Below, piece by piece: positions 34,801-44,257 of a DNA stretch of 64,000 nucleotides. Position 1 is the first letter of the stretch, and every line of letters starts with the position of its first letter. This DNA is from Opisthocomus hoazin (Eukaryota; Chordata; Aves; Opisthocomiformes; Opisthocomidae): positions 7,936,001 to 8,000,000 of the forward strand of contig NC_134434.1 of assembly GCF_030867145.1 (NCBI RefSeq). The letters run 5' to 3'. Below the pieces are notes generated by a model. That model was not told where the DNA came from. It saw nothing but the letters and a program-made list of their open reading frames with translations, and searched no databases. Made by a program: the position numbers and the translations under genes.

Positions 34801-37800
34801 CTGCTCGTGCCTGCAACGTCCTGCTCAGCAGCCGGGCTCCCAGGGGTTTTCTCCCGTAGCTTGTCTCTGGAGCTTTCCCGTTTGTTTCCGAACAGGAGAT
34901 TAAGAAACTGAAGGAACTGATGAGCGCAACTGAGAAAATCCGGCGGGAGAAGTGGATTGATGAGAAAACCAAGAAGATCAAGGAAATCACCGTGAAAGGT
35001 ACGGGTACGCTCCCTCAACGGTGGCTGCCGTCGGGCTGGTGCTGGGGCCACATCCGTGCGGGTGCTGGAGTGGGGCTGTGCCGGCAGAAGCTGCTGGCAG
35101 CTCGGGGAAGGGCTGCTTGGCGCGGGCAGGCTCTGCTCCCTGCGTCTGGCAGAGCCGGGTGCTGGGGAGCAAGAAAGCCCGCGCGTGCTCGCCCGCCTTC
35201 TCTTACCACCCCTCTTTGCTGAGCTGCGGTGTTGGCAGCCTCCTCGCGAGCTGGCCAAGGGCACCGGCACTGGGGTCCCGACGGCCCCGAGGCCGGGCAG
35301 TAACGGTCCTTCCCACTGCCCCAGGGCTGGAGCCGGAGATCCAGAAGCTCATCGCCAAGCACAGGCAGGACATCCAGAAGCTGAAGATGCTGCACGAGGC
35401 CGAGCTGCTGCGGTCGGACGAGCGGGCTGCCCAGCGCTACGGCCGGCAGGCAGAGGAGCTGCGGGGGCTGCTGGAGCGGGAGAAGGAGGAGCAGAGCCAG
35501 CGGGAGAGGGAGCTGGCCCGGCAGCGGTGCGTCCTCTCATTGCGGGGCTTGGCCGTGGTGTGGGGCTCACACTCCGGCACCCACGTGCGGCTGCGTTGCT
35601 GGTATTTCCAGCGGTCAGTACCCACGGGGAGCAGCCCCTTTTCTCCCCATCAGCTCTGGGGGGGGAGAAGCCGGTGAACCAGGGGCATCCTCCAGCATCC
35701 AGCCCCCTGCAGAAGGGATGGGATGGGTTGGGATGGAGAGGCAGACGAGTGCCCAACGCCGGGCACGTCCCTGAGGCCGCCGTGCCTGCAGGTGCGAGCA
35801 GCAGCTGGAGCAGGAGGAGCAGGCGCTGGAGCAGCAGCGGCGCCGGCTCTACGCCGAGGTGGCCGAGGAGAAGGAGCGGCTCAGCCAGCAAGCGGCCAGG
35901 TGAGAGGGCCAGCAGCAGGCCCTGCGCCGCGGCGAGGGCTGGAGCGGTGGGGCCGGTTTCCCTCGGCGAGGGACGGTGGGATGAGGGCTGGTGGTCGAGG
36001 GGAGCAGCCCGCGGAGGGGCAGCGAGGCTGAGCCGGCGCGGACGTCGGGAGCTGCGCTCTGTGTGCGGGCAGGCAGAGAGCGGAGGCGGAGGAGCTGCGG
36101 CAGCAGCTGGAGGCGAGCAGCTCGGCCGTCGCCAGGGCACTGAAGGAGGAGTACACCAAGGAGAAGGAGCAGCAGGAGAGGCGGCATCAGGTCTGGTTTT
36201 CCCCTCGCCTCTGGGCACTGGATTGGGGTGCGAGCAGGCCAGTCCCCAGCGCGTGGCTGCGGTGACTGTGCTGGCACTGCTGAGCCCCGTACCCATGCCG
36301 GCACGGTTCCCAGCCGGCGTGGGATGCTGCAGCCGCCACGGCTGAGCTGTTGCCTCCTTGTCTCTCCACAGACAGAAATGAAGGTGCTGAAGGACCGGCT
36401 GGAGATCGAGAAACAGGCCTGGGAGGCGAACTACGTGAAGAAGGAGGTAACGGCGAGGGCTGCTCTTCTCCAGAGGTGCCACCCAAGAGGGACCGAGGCA
36501 GCGTTTGCCATCTCTGTCCCCAGGAAGCCTGGCTGCTCTCCCGGGAGCGGGAGCTGCGGGAGGAGGTGAGGAAGGAGAGGGACAAAGAGATCGAGCTGGT
36601 GATCCAGCGCCTGGAGGCCGACATGTCCTCTGCCAAGGAGGAGTGCGAGAGGGCAGCGGAGAACAGGTAGGGAGGAGGGAGCCTGCGAATCCCTGCTTCC
36701 CCGGGGCTGGTCCCCTTCCCCTGAGCGCTGCGTGTCCCTCCAGCGAGCGCCAGACGCTGCCGCGGTGGGTGCCAGCAGCGTTGGTGCAGCTGATGGGGAC
36801 GAAGCTCACCTCTCGCTTGAGGAACCAGCCCCGGATCTCCCGTGGGGCAGATCCACCCCTCGCTGCTGTGTCGGGGTCCCTCCCGCAGCGCGAGGGTGCC
36901 TGGGGACGGTCCCTGCAGCGCCGGGCTGAGCCAGGCTGCCCGTCCTTGCCTCCCGTTAGGATCAAGAGGATCCGGGACAAGTATGAGGTGGAGCTGCAGG
37001 AGCTGGAGCGATCTGAGCGGAAGCTGCAGGAGCGCTGCAACGAGCTGAAGGGGCGGCTGGCGGAGCTGGAAGGGGAGAGCGCGCGTCTGCAGGGCCTGCT
37101 GAAGCACAAGGAGCAGGAGGTGGAGGAGATCCGGAAGGTGGGTGAGGAGCAGAGCTTGGGCCTTTGGCTCTTCTCCCTGCTCCGTGCCCTGCCTGGCTCT
37201 GTCCCCTGGCATCGCCCTGTGCCCATCGGCGCCTCGGTGTTCCCTCTCTGCCCCGCTGCAGGGGAGGGACCAGCTGGCCCAGGAGCGGAGCAGCCTGGCA
37301 GAAGCCATCCGGCAGGAGGTTGCGGACAGGCTGGTGGGGACGGAGGAGGAGAACAAGCAGCTGAAGGCAGAGATGGCGGAGATGAGAGCCCGGCAGCGCC
37401 TGGAGCTGGACAGGGTGGTGCGGGAGAAGGACCAGGAGCTGGAGGAGGTTCACAGGAGGTGAGGCTGCCTGGACTTCGGGCTGGGCTCCCAGCGGGGGCC
37501 GTGGGCACGGAGCTGGCCCGGGGTGCGTCGCAGGAGCGTGTCTGCAGGGCTGCGTCCTCAGGCACGGCTTCCAGGCCCGTGGGGGCAAAATGGGCAGCAG
37601 AATTAGAATCGTAGAATTGAATTAGAGTCATAGAATTGACTTGGAATCGCATAATGACCTGAGCTGGCTGCCCACTCAGCCGTCGTGGCTTCTGCTCCGT
37701 GTCCCGCTGTCCTCAGGCTGCTCCCTTGCGTGCCCCGAGGGCGGGCGAGCGTCGGGTGGGCAGCTGCAGCAGCGTGGCTGCTGCTGCCAGGGGAGGCCGG

Positions 37801-39003
37801 GGCTGCGCGGCTCCGGCTGCGGCTGCTCCCTGGCAGGACCCGTGCGAGCGGGCCCGGCTCACGGCCGGCTCCTGGGGCTCTGTGCCCTGGGGAGCGCGCG
37901 GTGCCCGTGGCTGCAGCTGCGGCACCTTGCTCTGCGGATTTGCCGTTCCAGAGGGACTGGGCAACCGCTTCCCCGCTCTGAGCTTAGGGAGGGAGCAGCC
38001 TGCGGCAGGGTCAGGGCTGCTGCGCAGCTGCCAAGGTCGGGGGCAGCTGTGGCACCCCCAAAACGCGCCGGGGCCCCAGGCTGGCAGCTGCAGGGCTGCA
38101 GGGCTATGCTGGGGGGCTTGGCTCCGTCCTGCGCTCAATGGGGCGATGGGGCCGGGACCCGGCTCGGTGTCAGGCAGCAGCAGCACCAGGTTTTCTCTCC
38201 CCTCGAGCCTGCCTGCGTTTGGCAAACGGAAGGAGAGTCGGAAGGGGACGTGCATCGTCCCCTGCAGGAGCTCTTTCTGCGTGGGGCAGAGCCGCCCCTC
38301 GTGTCGGCGTCTGCGCGGAGCGGCTCGCCCCCGGCTGGAATGGGGGGCTGCTGTACGAGCACACGGAGCTCACCGGCTGCTCCCCATCCTGCCAAGCGAT
38401 TCCCAGGGTCGTACCTCGAGTAGGAGATAACGAGGATCCCCCTTCCGCCTCCGTCCCTTGCGTACAGCCGGGCAAGGGCGGAAACGCAGGAGGTCTGGTG
38501 CTCCGAGAGCCACGAGGCAGCTGCCGTGGGCTTGAGAAATGGGAAGAAACTTCACATCTCCTCCCTGTGGTCCTGTTAATTAATTAAAGTCCTGTGAAGC
38601 TAATGTCCCCGTCTTCCCCTCGCTGACTCGGTCTGCACTGCGTAACGCTCACCGAGGGCTGCGTGACGGCACCCCGAGCCCGGAGCTGCTGCTCCCTGGC
38701 TTCCCGCAGCGTGCTGGGAGCGGGGAGAGGGGCCGCGCTCCCCCGGTGCTGCCGTCAGCCCCGCTGTGTCCCTCTGCTCAGGGTGAAGATGGCAGTGGCG
38801 AGGAAGGAGGAGAGCGTGAGCAGCCTTCGGAAGCAGTACGCAGTGAGTGAGGGGGTGGGCAGCCCCCGGCCGGGGGGCTGCGCGGGTCCCCGGGCGCAGC
38901 CAGCTCTCCCTCGCGTGCTTTCTTGCAGGCGGCCGTGCAGAGAGCCGAGCGCCTGGAAGCCCTCCTGGAGCAGCAGCGCAAGCAGCTGCTGGCCCCCCAG
39001 TGA
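22822..39003 (+). CDS. CEP131: CEP131 (AZI1), centrosomal and centriolar-satellite protein
   Basis: A centriolar-satellite and basal-body protein needed for ciliogenesis. The 25 coding exons are 22822-22995, 24725-24810, 25558-25672, 26067-26185, 26680-26793, 26905-27054, 27421-27538, 28752-28868, 29844-30012, 30140-30240, 30371-30553, 30902-31093, 31210-31347, 32213-32338, 32431-32547, 34896-34998, 35325-35526, 35792-35899, 36073-36190, 36372-36446, 36524-36666, 36960-37137, 37262-37458, 38782-38842, 38929-39003. The sum is 3279 nt, or 1092 residues (human about 1083), in an intact frame. The N-terminus has [20 protein letters not shown]. Exon 6 ends [12 protein letters not shown], and exon 7 (residues about 253-292) is an IQ motif, [12 protein letters not shown]. 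After [13 protein letters not shown] the rest is long coiled coil, for example [20 protein letters not shown] and KDKEIELV-like heptads. The intron after 31093 starts with GC. Exon 30902 has a NAGNAG acceptor. The start follows the family N-terminus. Confidence 0.97.
23725..24576 (+). mobile_element. CR1 retroposon, about 850 bp, sense
   Basis: The longest CR1 copy here together with the one at 39407. It sits in CEP131 intron 2, ending about 150 bp before exon 24725-24810. It covers the C-terminal reverse-transcriptase ORF2 region (frame with [18 protein letters not shown]), broken by stops such as TAG near 24133, and ends at TGCTGGGATTCTGTG. It is aligned over nearly its whole length with the copy at 39407. 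Confidence 0.94.
27542..27990 (-). mobile_element. CR1 retroposon abutting a CEP131 splice donor
   Basis: An antisense copy whose 3' tail (CACAGAATCACGGGATCACAG) begins within a few bases of the donor after exon 27421-27538. The body is nearly the same as the other young copies. The right end is the 5' truncation near ATCCTCATAGTCCC. Confidence 0.93.
28385..28570. promoter_or_regulatory. AT-rich island in CEP131 intron, possible regulatory element
   Basis: Non-repetitive AT-rich sequence just after the CR1 copy in the intron before exon 28752-28868, with GTTAAATTATTTATCC and CTAATAATTACATTTAG. There is no coding signal. Function is inferred from composition only. Confidence 0.22.
28869..29843 (+). 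other. CEP131: CEP131 intron, nothing specific seen
   Basis: GC-rich intron between exons 28752-28868 and 29844-30012. It contains open frames without splice support and no recognised repeat. The human protein has no extra segment at this junction, which argues against a missed exon. Confidence 0.6.
31668..31960 (+). mobile_element. CR1 fragment lacking its 3' end
   Basis: A sense-oriented CR1 ORF2 piece in the CEP131 intron between 31347 and 32213. It shows CTCTGGAGCCCTCAGCACAA, then a frame with [20 protein letters not shown] and [11 protein letters not shown]. It stops inside ORF2 without the usual 3' tail, unlike the others, and resembles an older subfamily. Loss of the 3' part must be a later deletion or recombination. 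Confidence 0.85.
32548..34895 (+). other. CEP131: Largest CEP131 intron in the coiled-coil region
   Basis: A 2.3-kb intron between HEL-ending exon 32431-32547 and exon 34896-34998. A 443-codon open frame (33580-34911) and others occur here. They lack homology, and their codons run past the acceptor of the real exon in another frame. Pyrimidine-rich blocks occur around 33640-33750. No CR1 is visible. Confidence 0.6.
37459..38781 (+). other. CEP131: CEP131 intron with degenerate AATTGA repeat
   Basis: A 1.3-kb intron before the penultimate coding exon. At about 37600-37660 it has repeated GAATCGTAGAATTGA-like octamers, which look like a decayed CR1 3'-tail microsatellite without any recognisable CR1 body. 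An AT-rich patch GTTAATTAATTAAAG lies near 38575. No exon is recognised. Confidence 0.55.
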
Positions 39004-39157
39004 GCAGGGCGGGGGGGCTCGGGGGGGAGCAGGCACCCGGGGGCTCGCCCTCCCCTCCCCTGCACCCACAGTTTTCTCAGACCGGTCCCGGTGCCACGGC
39101 TGTCAGCCCGGCCGGGCCCCCCAGCAGCCTTCAGGCGTTGGGGGGTTGTGTTTGAAC

Positions 39158-39163
39158 AATAAA
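39158..39163 (+). terminator. CEP131: Poly(A) signal AATAAA, CEP131
   Basis: A canonical signal 155 bp after the CEP131 stop (TGA 39001-39003), followed by a T/G-rich stretch (TCTGTGCTGCTTTGT) suited to cleavage. It implies a very short 3'UTR. Confidence 0.88.
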
Positions 39164-39406
39164 TCTGTGCTGCTTTGTACCGCCGTTCTGCGTGTGACCC
39201 CGGGGGAAAGGGGGGGCTTCTGCCCCGCTGCCGTCGCCCCCTGTTGATTTCGGTTGGTGTGGGGCGAGGGGACAGCTGCCCCTCACCACCCTGCGTCCAT
39301 GTGTCCCCTGGCCCTTGCCATGGTGGGACGCGTGGTGCTGAGGTGGGAGCAGCGGGAGGGTGTGAGGCCAGGACCCTGATTCTGGGAACAGGCTGAGCCC
39401 CCCGAA

Positions 39407-40202
39407 AGTTGGGCAGAGAGGAACCTGATGAGGTTCAGCAAGGGCGAGGGCAGGGTCCTGCACCTGGGGAGGAACAACCCCAGGCACCAGTACAGGCTGG
39501 GGCTGAGCTGCTGGAGAGCAGCTCTGCAGAGAGGGACTGGGAGTGCTGGGGGATGACAGGGTGACCATGAGCCAGCAGCGTGCCCTGGGTGCCAAGAAGG
39601 CCAATGGGATCCTGGGGTGCATCAAGAGGAGTGTGAGCAGCAGGGCAAGGGAGGTTCTCCTCCCCCTCTGCTCTGCCCTGGTGAGGCCCCATCTGCAGTG
39701 CTGTGTCCAGTGCTGGGCTCCCCACTTCAAGAAAGATGAGGAGCTACTGGAGAGAGTCCAGCGCAGGGCTACGAGGATGAGGAGGGGACTGGAGCATCTC
39801 TCCTACGAGGAGAGGCTGAGGGAGCTGGGCTTGTTCAGCCTGGAGAAGAGAAGGCTGAGAGGGGACCTTAGAAATGCCTCTAAATATCTGCAGGGTGGGG
39901 GTCAGGAGGACGGGGCCAGACTCTTTCCAGTGGTGCCCAGCAACAGGACAAGGGGCAATGGGCACAAATTGAAGCTGAGGAAGCTCCAGCTGAAGATGAG
40001 GAAGAACTTCTTCCCTCTGAAGGTGACGGAGCCCTGGCCCAGGCTGCCCAGGGAGGCTGTGGAGTCTCCTTCTCTGGAGATGTTCCAGCCCCACCTGGCC
40101 ACGGTGCTGTGCAGCCTGCTCTGGGTGACCCTGCTTGGGCAGGGGGTTGGGCTGGGTGACCCTGGAGGTCCTTTCTAACCCCGACCATGCTGGGATTCTG
40201 GG
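39407..40202 (+). mobile_element. CR1 retroposon, about 800 bp, intergenic
   Basis: A sense-oriented young-group copy 250 bp downstream of the CEP131 poly(A) signal. An open frame of about 211 codons (39543-40178) covers the end of ORF2, including [18 protein letters not shown] and [16 protein letters not shown]. It ends at ATGCTGGGATTCTGGGATCC. A short tandem repeat starts exactly at its 3' end. Confidence 0.94.
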
Positions 40203-40320
40203 ATCCTGGCCCATGAGAGCTCTGAGGTGCAGATGCTGGCCTGTGGGAACCCCGGGGTGCAGATGTTTGCTCATCGGAGCCCCATGGTACAGATGTTGTC
40301 CTGTGGGAGCCCCGTTGTGT
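40203..40320 (+). repeat. Short tandem repeat at CR1 3' junction
   Basis: About four degenerate units of roughly 30-33 bp around CCTGTGGGAGCCCCGGGGTG followed by CAGATGTT. They begin directly at the 3' tail of the CR1 copy and may have grown from the insertion junction. Confidence 0.6.
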
Positions 40321-42786
40321 TTCCCAACCGGCTGTCTGGCAGCGCGGGCTGGAGGTGAGCTGCCCCCCAGCACGGCCGCCACAGCCCCCATCCTCCTGGC
40401 ACCGTGGAGCCGTGGGGGGACCCTCTGTCACCCCAGGGAGCTGCCAAGGAGCTCGGCCATGCCTGGTGCCGGTGGTTGTCCTGGAGGACGCAGCGCCGAG
40501 GCTGCTGGAGGTGCTGGCAGCCCACGCCTGCCCCTGCCGCTGTGCGCTGGTGCTTGGCAGGGGGTCTCGGGGCCCCTCCAGCCCTGGGTGCTGCTGCCTG
40601 GGGCAGGGGGGCTGGGGCGGCCGGGCCCTGCTCGGCTCCTTTCCCCTGGCTGAGCTGCCCATCTGGGCGCTCCGGACCAGCGCCAAGGACGGGGAGGGCT
40701 GCGCAGCCGCGTTCGGCCGGGAAGGGCTGGGCACCGCGCGGGTTTTTGCTGTTGTTGCTTCGCTAGCGCCGGTTTCCTGAGCGCCGCTTCCGTCCTCCGC
40801 AGCCTCCGCTTCGGCCTCCCAGAGCCCTTTGCCGGCGTCTCCCGCTCCCTCCTGGCACGGCCCCGGCTGGGAGCTGTGCCGGTTAAATTGATTAATCACG
40901 CAAAATCTGGCGTAGGAGGAGGAGAGGGGGTCAGCGCCCTCGCCGCCCGCGCCCAGCGCGGTGGGTGGGGTGGCAGCGCCCCGTGCCCCGTGCGGCATCG
41001 CCCAGCCCGGCTCCGCAGCCTCCCCGGGCTCGCTCCCTCCCCGCCATCGCCGAGGCTCATTTCTAGGCCAGCGCCCAGTTCAGGCGTGAAATCGTCAGCG
41101 GCGTTGTGTAACGGGCGACGCAGATCTTCGCTGGGTGGCTGCCCGCGCCCTGCTGCCAGGCCGGACGCCCACCCACCGCACCCCGGGGGTCCTCTGGGAC
41201 CGGGGCCGGCACCTGCGTGGCGCAAACCCTGTCCCTGCGGCCAGCGGCGCGGCCGTCGTGGGCTCAGCCGGTGATCCCCGATTGAGGACCCCCCACTCCC
41301 CCCACCCCGGGATTAGGTGGGGCGAGCAGAGCCCGGTGCCCGCCGGCTGGGCCAGGAAGGGGGTCGGGAGCGCGGGGTGCTTTTGGCAGCTGCCACGCAG
41401 CGATGGCGGCTCAATCTGGTGTCTGCGCCGCGGGGATTAGCCGCGGCCCCAGACAAAGCAGCCGGGAAGCCGGAGCGAGTTGGCAGGATGCGCGCGGGGT
41501 AATCTGCCCTGCTAATTGGGGCGAGCGTGCCGCTCGGCTGCGCCCCGCTGTGCCGCTCGCCGGGAGAGGGGAGGGCGGCTGGGGTGCGGCGCAGCCTGGG
41601 ATCCCCCGAGCTCCCCCAAACGCCTTCCCGGGCCCCAGCGCGGCCGAGCAAACCCAGCTGCCCGGGGAGGGGGTGGTTTGGGGGGACCCTGCTCAGCCCC
41701 GCGCACCGCCGTGTCGAACGGGGCTGTCACCGCGGCAAGGGCATGGTGCTGCCGGGCCGGGGTCCCGGCTAACCTGGGGGTCCCAGGGAGGGCAGAGCCG
41801 CGCAGCCGGGGTGGGCAGGCGGTCGCACCGTCCTGTCGCTGGCCTCGTCTCATTCCCTGTCCTTATCCCAGCCCCAGCCCACCCCATCCGTGTCCTCGTC
41901 CCCATCCCATCAGCATCCCCATCCCATTCTGCCCCAGGGACGGGCTGTGCTGGGCTGCGGCGTGCCGGCAGGGCAGGGACACTGGGCACTGGGGCTGCCT
42001 CCGCCGGGAGCTGCCCGGCCACCCCAGCCGGGTGACTTCGTTCCCTCCCGCTCGCCGAAGCCCCTCGCCCTCCTCCCGCCCCACGTTGGGACCCGCTGCG
42101 TGTGCATCCGGGCTCGCCGTGACGCAGCCGCACCAGGAGCGGACACAGCTGCTCCGGCGGGTGCAGAAGCCACCGCAGCTCCGCGATGGCCCAAATCCCC
42201 CCCCCCCCCCCCCCCAAAGGTGCTGCACCCCGGCTGGGAGGGGGTCACCAAAACTGAAACGGGTGCTGGAGGGTGAGCCGTGCCCCTCGCGGGGGGACCT
42301 GAGCGGCTCCGGAGCAGCGAAACGCAGGGGCCGGGGAGCGGCGAGCTGGCTCGGGCTGGTGGCACCGCATTTGTTCCCCTGCAGCCTGTGACTTCTCCAG
42401 CGCCGAGTCTATTTGCGGCGCCGCGCCGCGTGCCGCGTGGGGTTCTCTGCAAGCTGGAAGCCTTGTTAAAAAATTCATCGTGTATGCAAAATTGGGCTTC
42501 GAATATTAAAAAGCGAGCGTGGGGCTGCGCGAGCCCCGTGCTGAGAGCCCAGCCCTGCGCGGGGTGGGCCGACGTCCCGCAGTGGTGGCTCCCAGGGGTG
42601 GGATGGGGTGGGACGGTCCCGCCGTGACCCCGAAGGGAGGGCCTGCTCCGGGGGGCTGGAGGATGCTCCCCACCGGGGGGTTGGCACCGCTCAGTGTTCA
42701 GAGCACCCCGTGGCTGAAGGGCGCGGTCCCACGCGCTGAGGCTGCAGAGTCGAGCGCGAGAGGCCGAGCGGTGCGGCCCTGCAGCG
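40321..42786 (+). other. Intergenic DNA between CEP131 and AATK, no gene recognised
   Basis: GC-rich sequence with many chance open frames on both strands. I looked for an EF-hand gene, since human has PVALEF near this position, and saw no calcium-loop pattern with splice support. Patches with homeodomain-like cores occur at about 40885-40915, 41425-41520 and 42455-42515 (GTTAAAAAATTCATCG). A C-run lies at 42198-42214. Regulatory sequence for AATK is possible but not shown. Confidence 0.5.
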
Positions 42787-43236
42787 GGGCAGCCCCCCAG
42801 CCCAACAGGGACCACACACCTTGAGGCAGCCCCCCAACCTGAGAGGGACCCCACGCTGTGGGGCAGCCCCCCAACCTGATAGGGACCCCACACTGCGGGG
42901 CAGCCCCCCAGCCCAACTGGGACCACACACCTTGAGGCAGCCCCTCAACCTGAAAGGGACCCCACGCCGCGGGGCACCCCCCAACCCGACTGGGACCACA
43001 CACCTTGAGGCAGCCCCCCAGCCCGCCGGGGACCCCATGCCATGGGGCAGCCCCCCAACCTGATGGTGACTGCACACCATGGGGCAGCCCCCCAACCTGA
43101 GAGGGACCCAACCCCGCAGGCCAGCCTCCCAGCCCGGTGGGGACCCCACGCCACGGGGCAGCCCCCCAACCCGATTGTGACCACACACCTTGAGGCAGCC
43201 CCCCAACCTGAGAGGGACCCCACGCCGTAGGGCAGC
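42787..43236 (+). repeat. 37-bp minisatellite, about 12 copies
   Basis: A regular array: the anchor GGCAGCCCCCCA recurs every 37 bp. Two unit types mix, one with ACCTGAGAGGGACCCCACGC and one with CAGCCCAACTGGGACCACAC, giving a partly alternating higher-order pattern. Because 37 is not a multiple of 3, every frame is shifted through the array. Long antisense frames such as 42691-43506 are therefore repeat artefacts. Confidence 0.95.
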
Positions 43237-43379
43237 CTGGCTGCCGGCGCCGGGCGCTGCTGGGGGGCTGTGTCCCCCCCATCCCAGGCTGGGTCTGGGG
43301 GCTGCAGGGTGCGGCCGCGCTGGTCCACGGGGCCGTGGGGGCAAAGACGTGGGGTGCAGGGGGATCTCAGCCAGGGTGC

Positions 43380-43970
43380 GGGGTTGGGGGGATGCGTGTG
43401 TGGGGCTGGCTGGGGGGGGCTCTGGGGGTGGGCACAGCCACCCCTCCTGTCCCCGGTGCCCGATCCCGGTACGCTGCTGGTGCCGGGGGTGGGGGGGGCT
43501 CAGCACCGAACAGCTCGGCGGGGCCGGGGAGCAGCTGCGCCCCGGGGGGTCCGGGAGGGGTCCCGGAGGGGTCGGAGGGGTCTGGAGGGTCTCAGAGGGG
43601 TGTCGGAGGGGTACGAGGGGCGCCGGGGGATACCAGGGGGTCTCGGGGGGTGCCGGGAGGGGTCCGAGGGGTCCCGGGGGAGGTGCCGGGGGAGTCCAGG
43701 AGGGGTCCCAGGGGGGTGCCGGGTGGGGTGCCAGAGGGGTACGAGTGGTGCCGGGGCGTCCTGGGGGTTGCTGAGGGGGTCCTGGCGGGGTCCGGGGCGG
43801 TGTCGGGGGGTCCCGGGGAGTCCCGGAGGGGGTGCCGGGAGGGGTACGAAGGGTGCCGGGGGGCTCCGAGGGGTCCCGGGGGTTGTCGGGGGGGTTCCGG
43901 CGGGGTCCGGGGCGGTGTCGGGGGGTCCGGTCCCCCCCTGGCCGGGCCGCGCGGGGGCGGCGGCGGCTCC
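43380..43970 (+). repeat. G-rich degenerate repeat upstream of AATK
   Basis: A plus-strand G-rich tract built from variants of GGTCCGGGAGGGGTCCC and GAGGGGTGCCGGG. It has dense runs of three to seven G, so G-quadruplexes are likely, and strong strand asymmetry. It ends about 200 bp before the AATK start codon, within the probable promoter region. Confidence 0.8.
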
Positions 43971-44181
43971 TGGTGCGGTCCCAGTGCGGTGCCGGTGCGG
44001 TGCCGGGGCTACGGCTCCGCCACCTGCCGCCCCCCCCCCCCCCATCCCGGCTCCGCTCGGCGGCGGCGCGGCCCCTCCCCGGGGCGCGGGGCCGGGGCCG
44101 GGGCCGCCATGGAGGAGGAGCCGCCGCCGAGCCCAGCGCCGGGCCCGCGGCAGCCGGCGGCCGTCAGGCTCCCGCCGCGCC
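43971..44181 (+). promoter_or_regulatory. AATK: AATK long-form promoter and 5'UTR region (inferred)
   Basis: CpG-rich sequence directly before the AATK start. It contains a C-run, GC-box-like CCCGGGGCG stretches and an ATG at 44109 in excellent context (GCCGCCATGG). There is no TATA box. The transcription start is not determined. Confidence 0.5.
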
Positions 44182-44257
44182 ATGGCCCCGCTCGCCGCCG
44201 CCGTCTCGGCCGCGCTCCTCAGCCCCAGCCTGGCCTTCAGCTCCCACTTCGACCCCG
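44109..44257 (+). other. Overlapping upstream frame at AATK start
   Basis: An ATG at 44109-44111 lies in near-ideal Kozak context 73 bp before the AATK ATG and in another frame (MEEEPPPSPAPGPRQP). On spliced mRNA it would read past the AATK start, through exon 2, and stop at TGA just inside exon 3 (57010 onward). If the transcript starts upstream of it, it should reduce AATK translation. Whether it is transcribed is unknown. Confidence 0.45.

Noticed and set aside
33580-34911. A 443-codon frame in the large CEP131 intron
   Set aside because: No homology, Ser/Pro/Leu-rich, and its end overlaps the real exon 34896-34998 in the wrong frame.
35349-37652. A 767-codon open frame on the minus strand
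   Set aside because: It is the antisense of CEP131 coiled-coil exons. Strong plus-strand coding bias (GAG/CAG/CTG codons) leaves few stops on the other strand, and its peptide is Leu/Pro/Ser-rich low complexity.
39543-40178. A 211-codon open frame that could look like a small gene
   Set aside because: It is the C-terminal end of CR1 ORF2 inside a truncated retroposon. The same peptide recurs in the other CR1 copies.
40321-44100. Possible PVALEF (parvalbumin-like EF-hand) gene, expected near here from human synteny
   Set aside because: No EF-hand calcium-loop pattern with splice sites could be found in any frame. It is absent, elsewhere or beyond what I can see.
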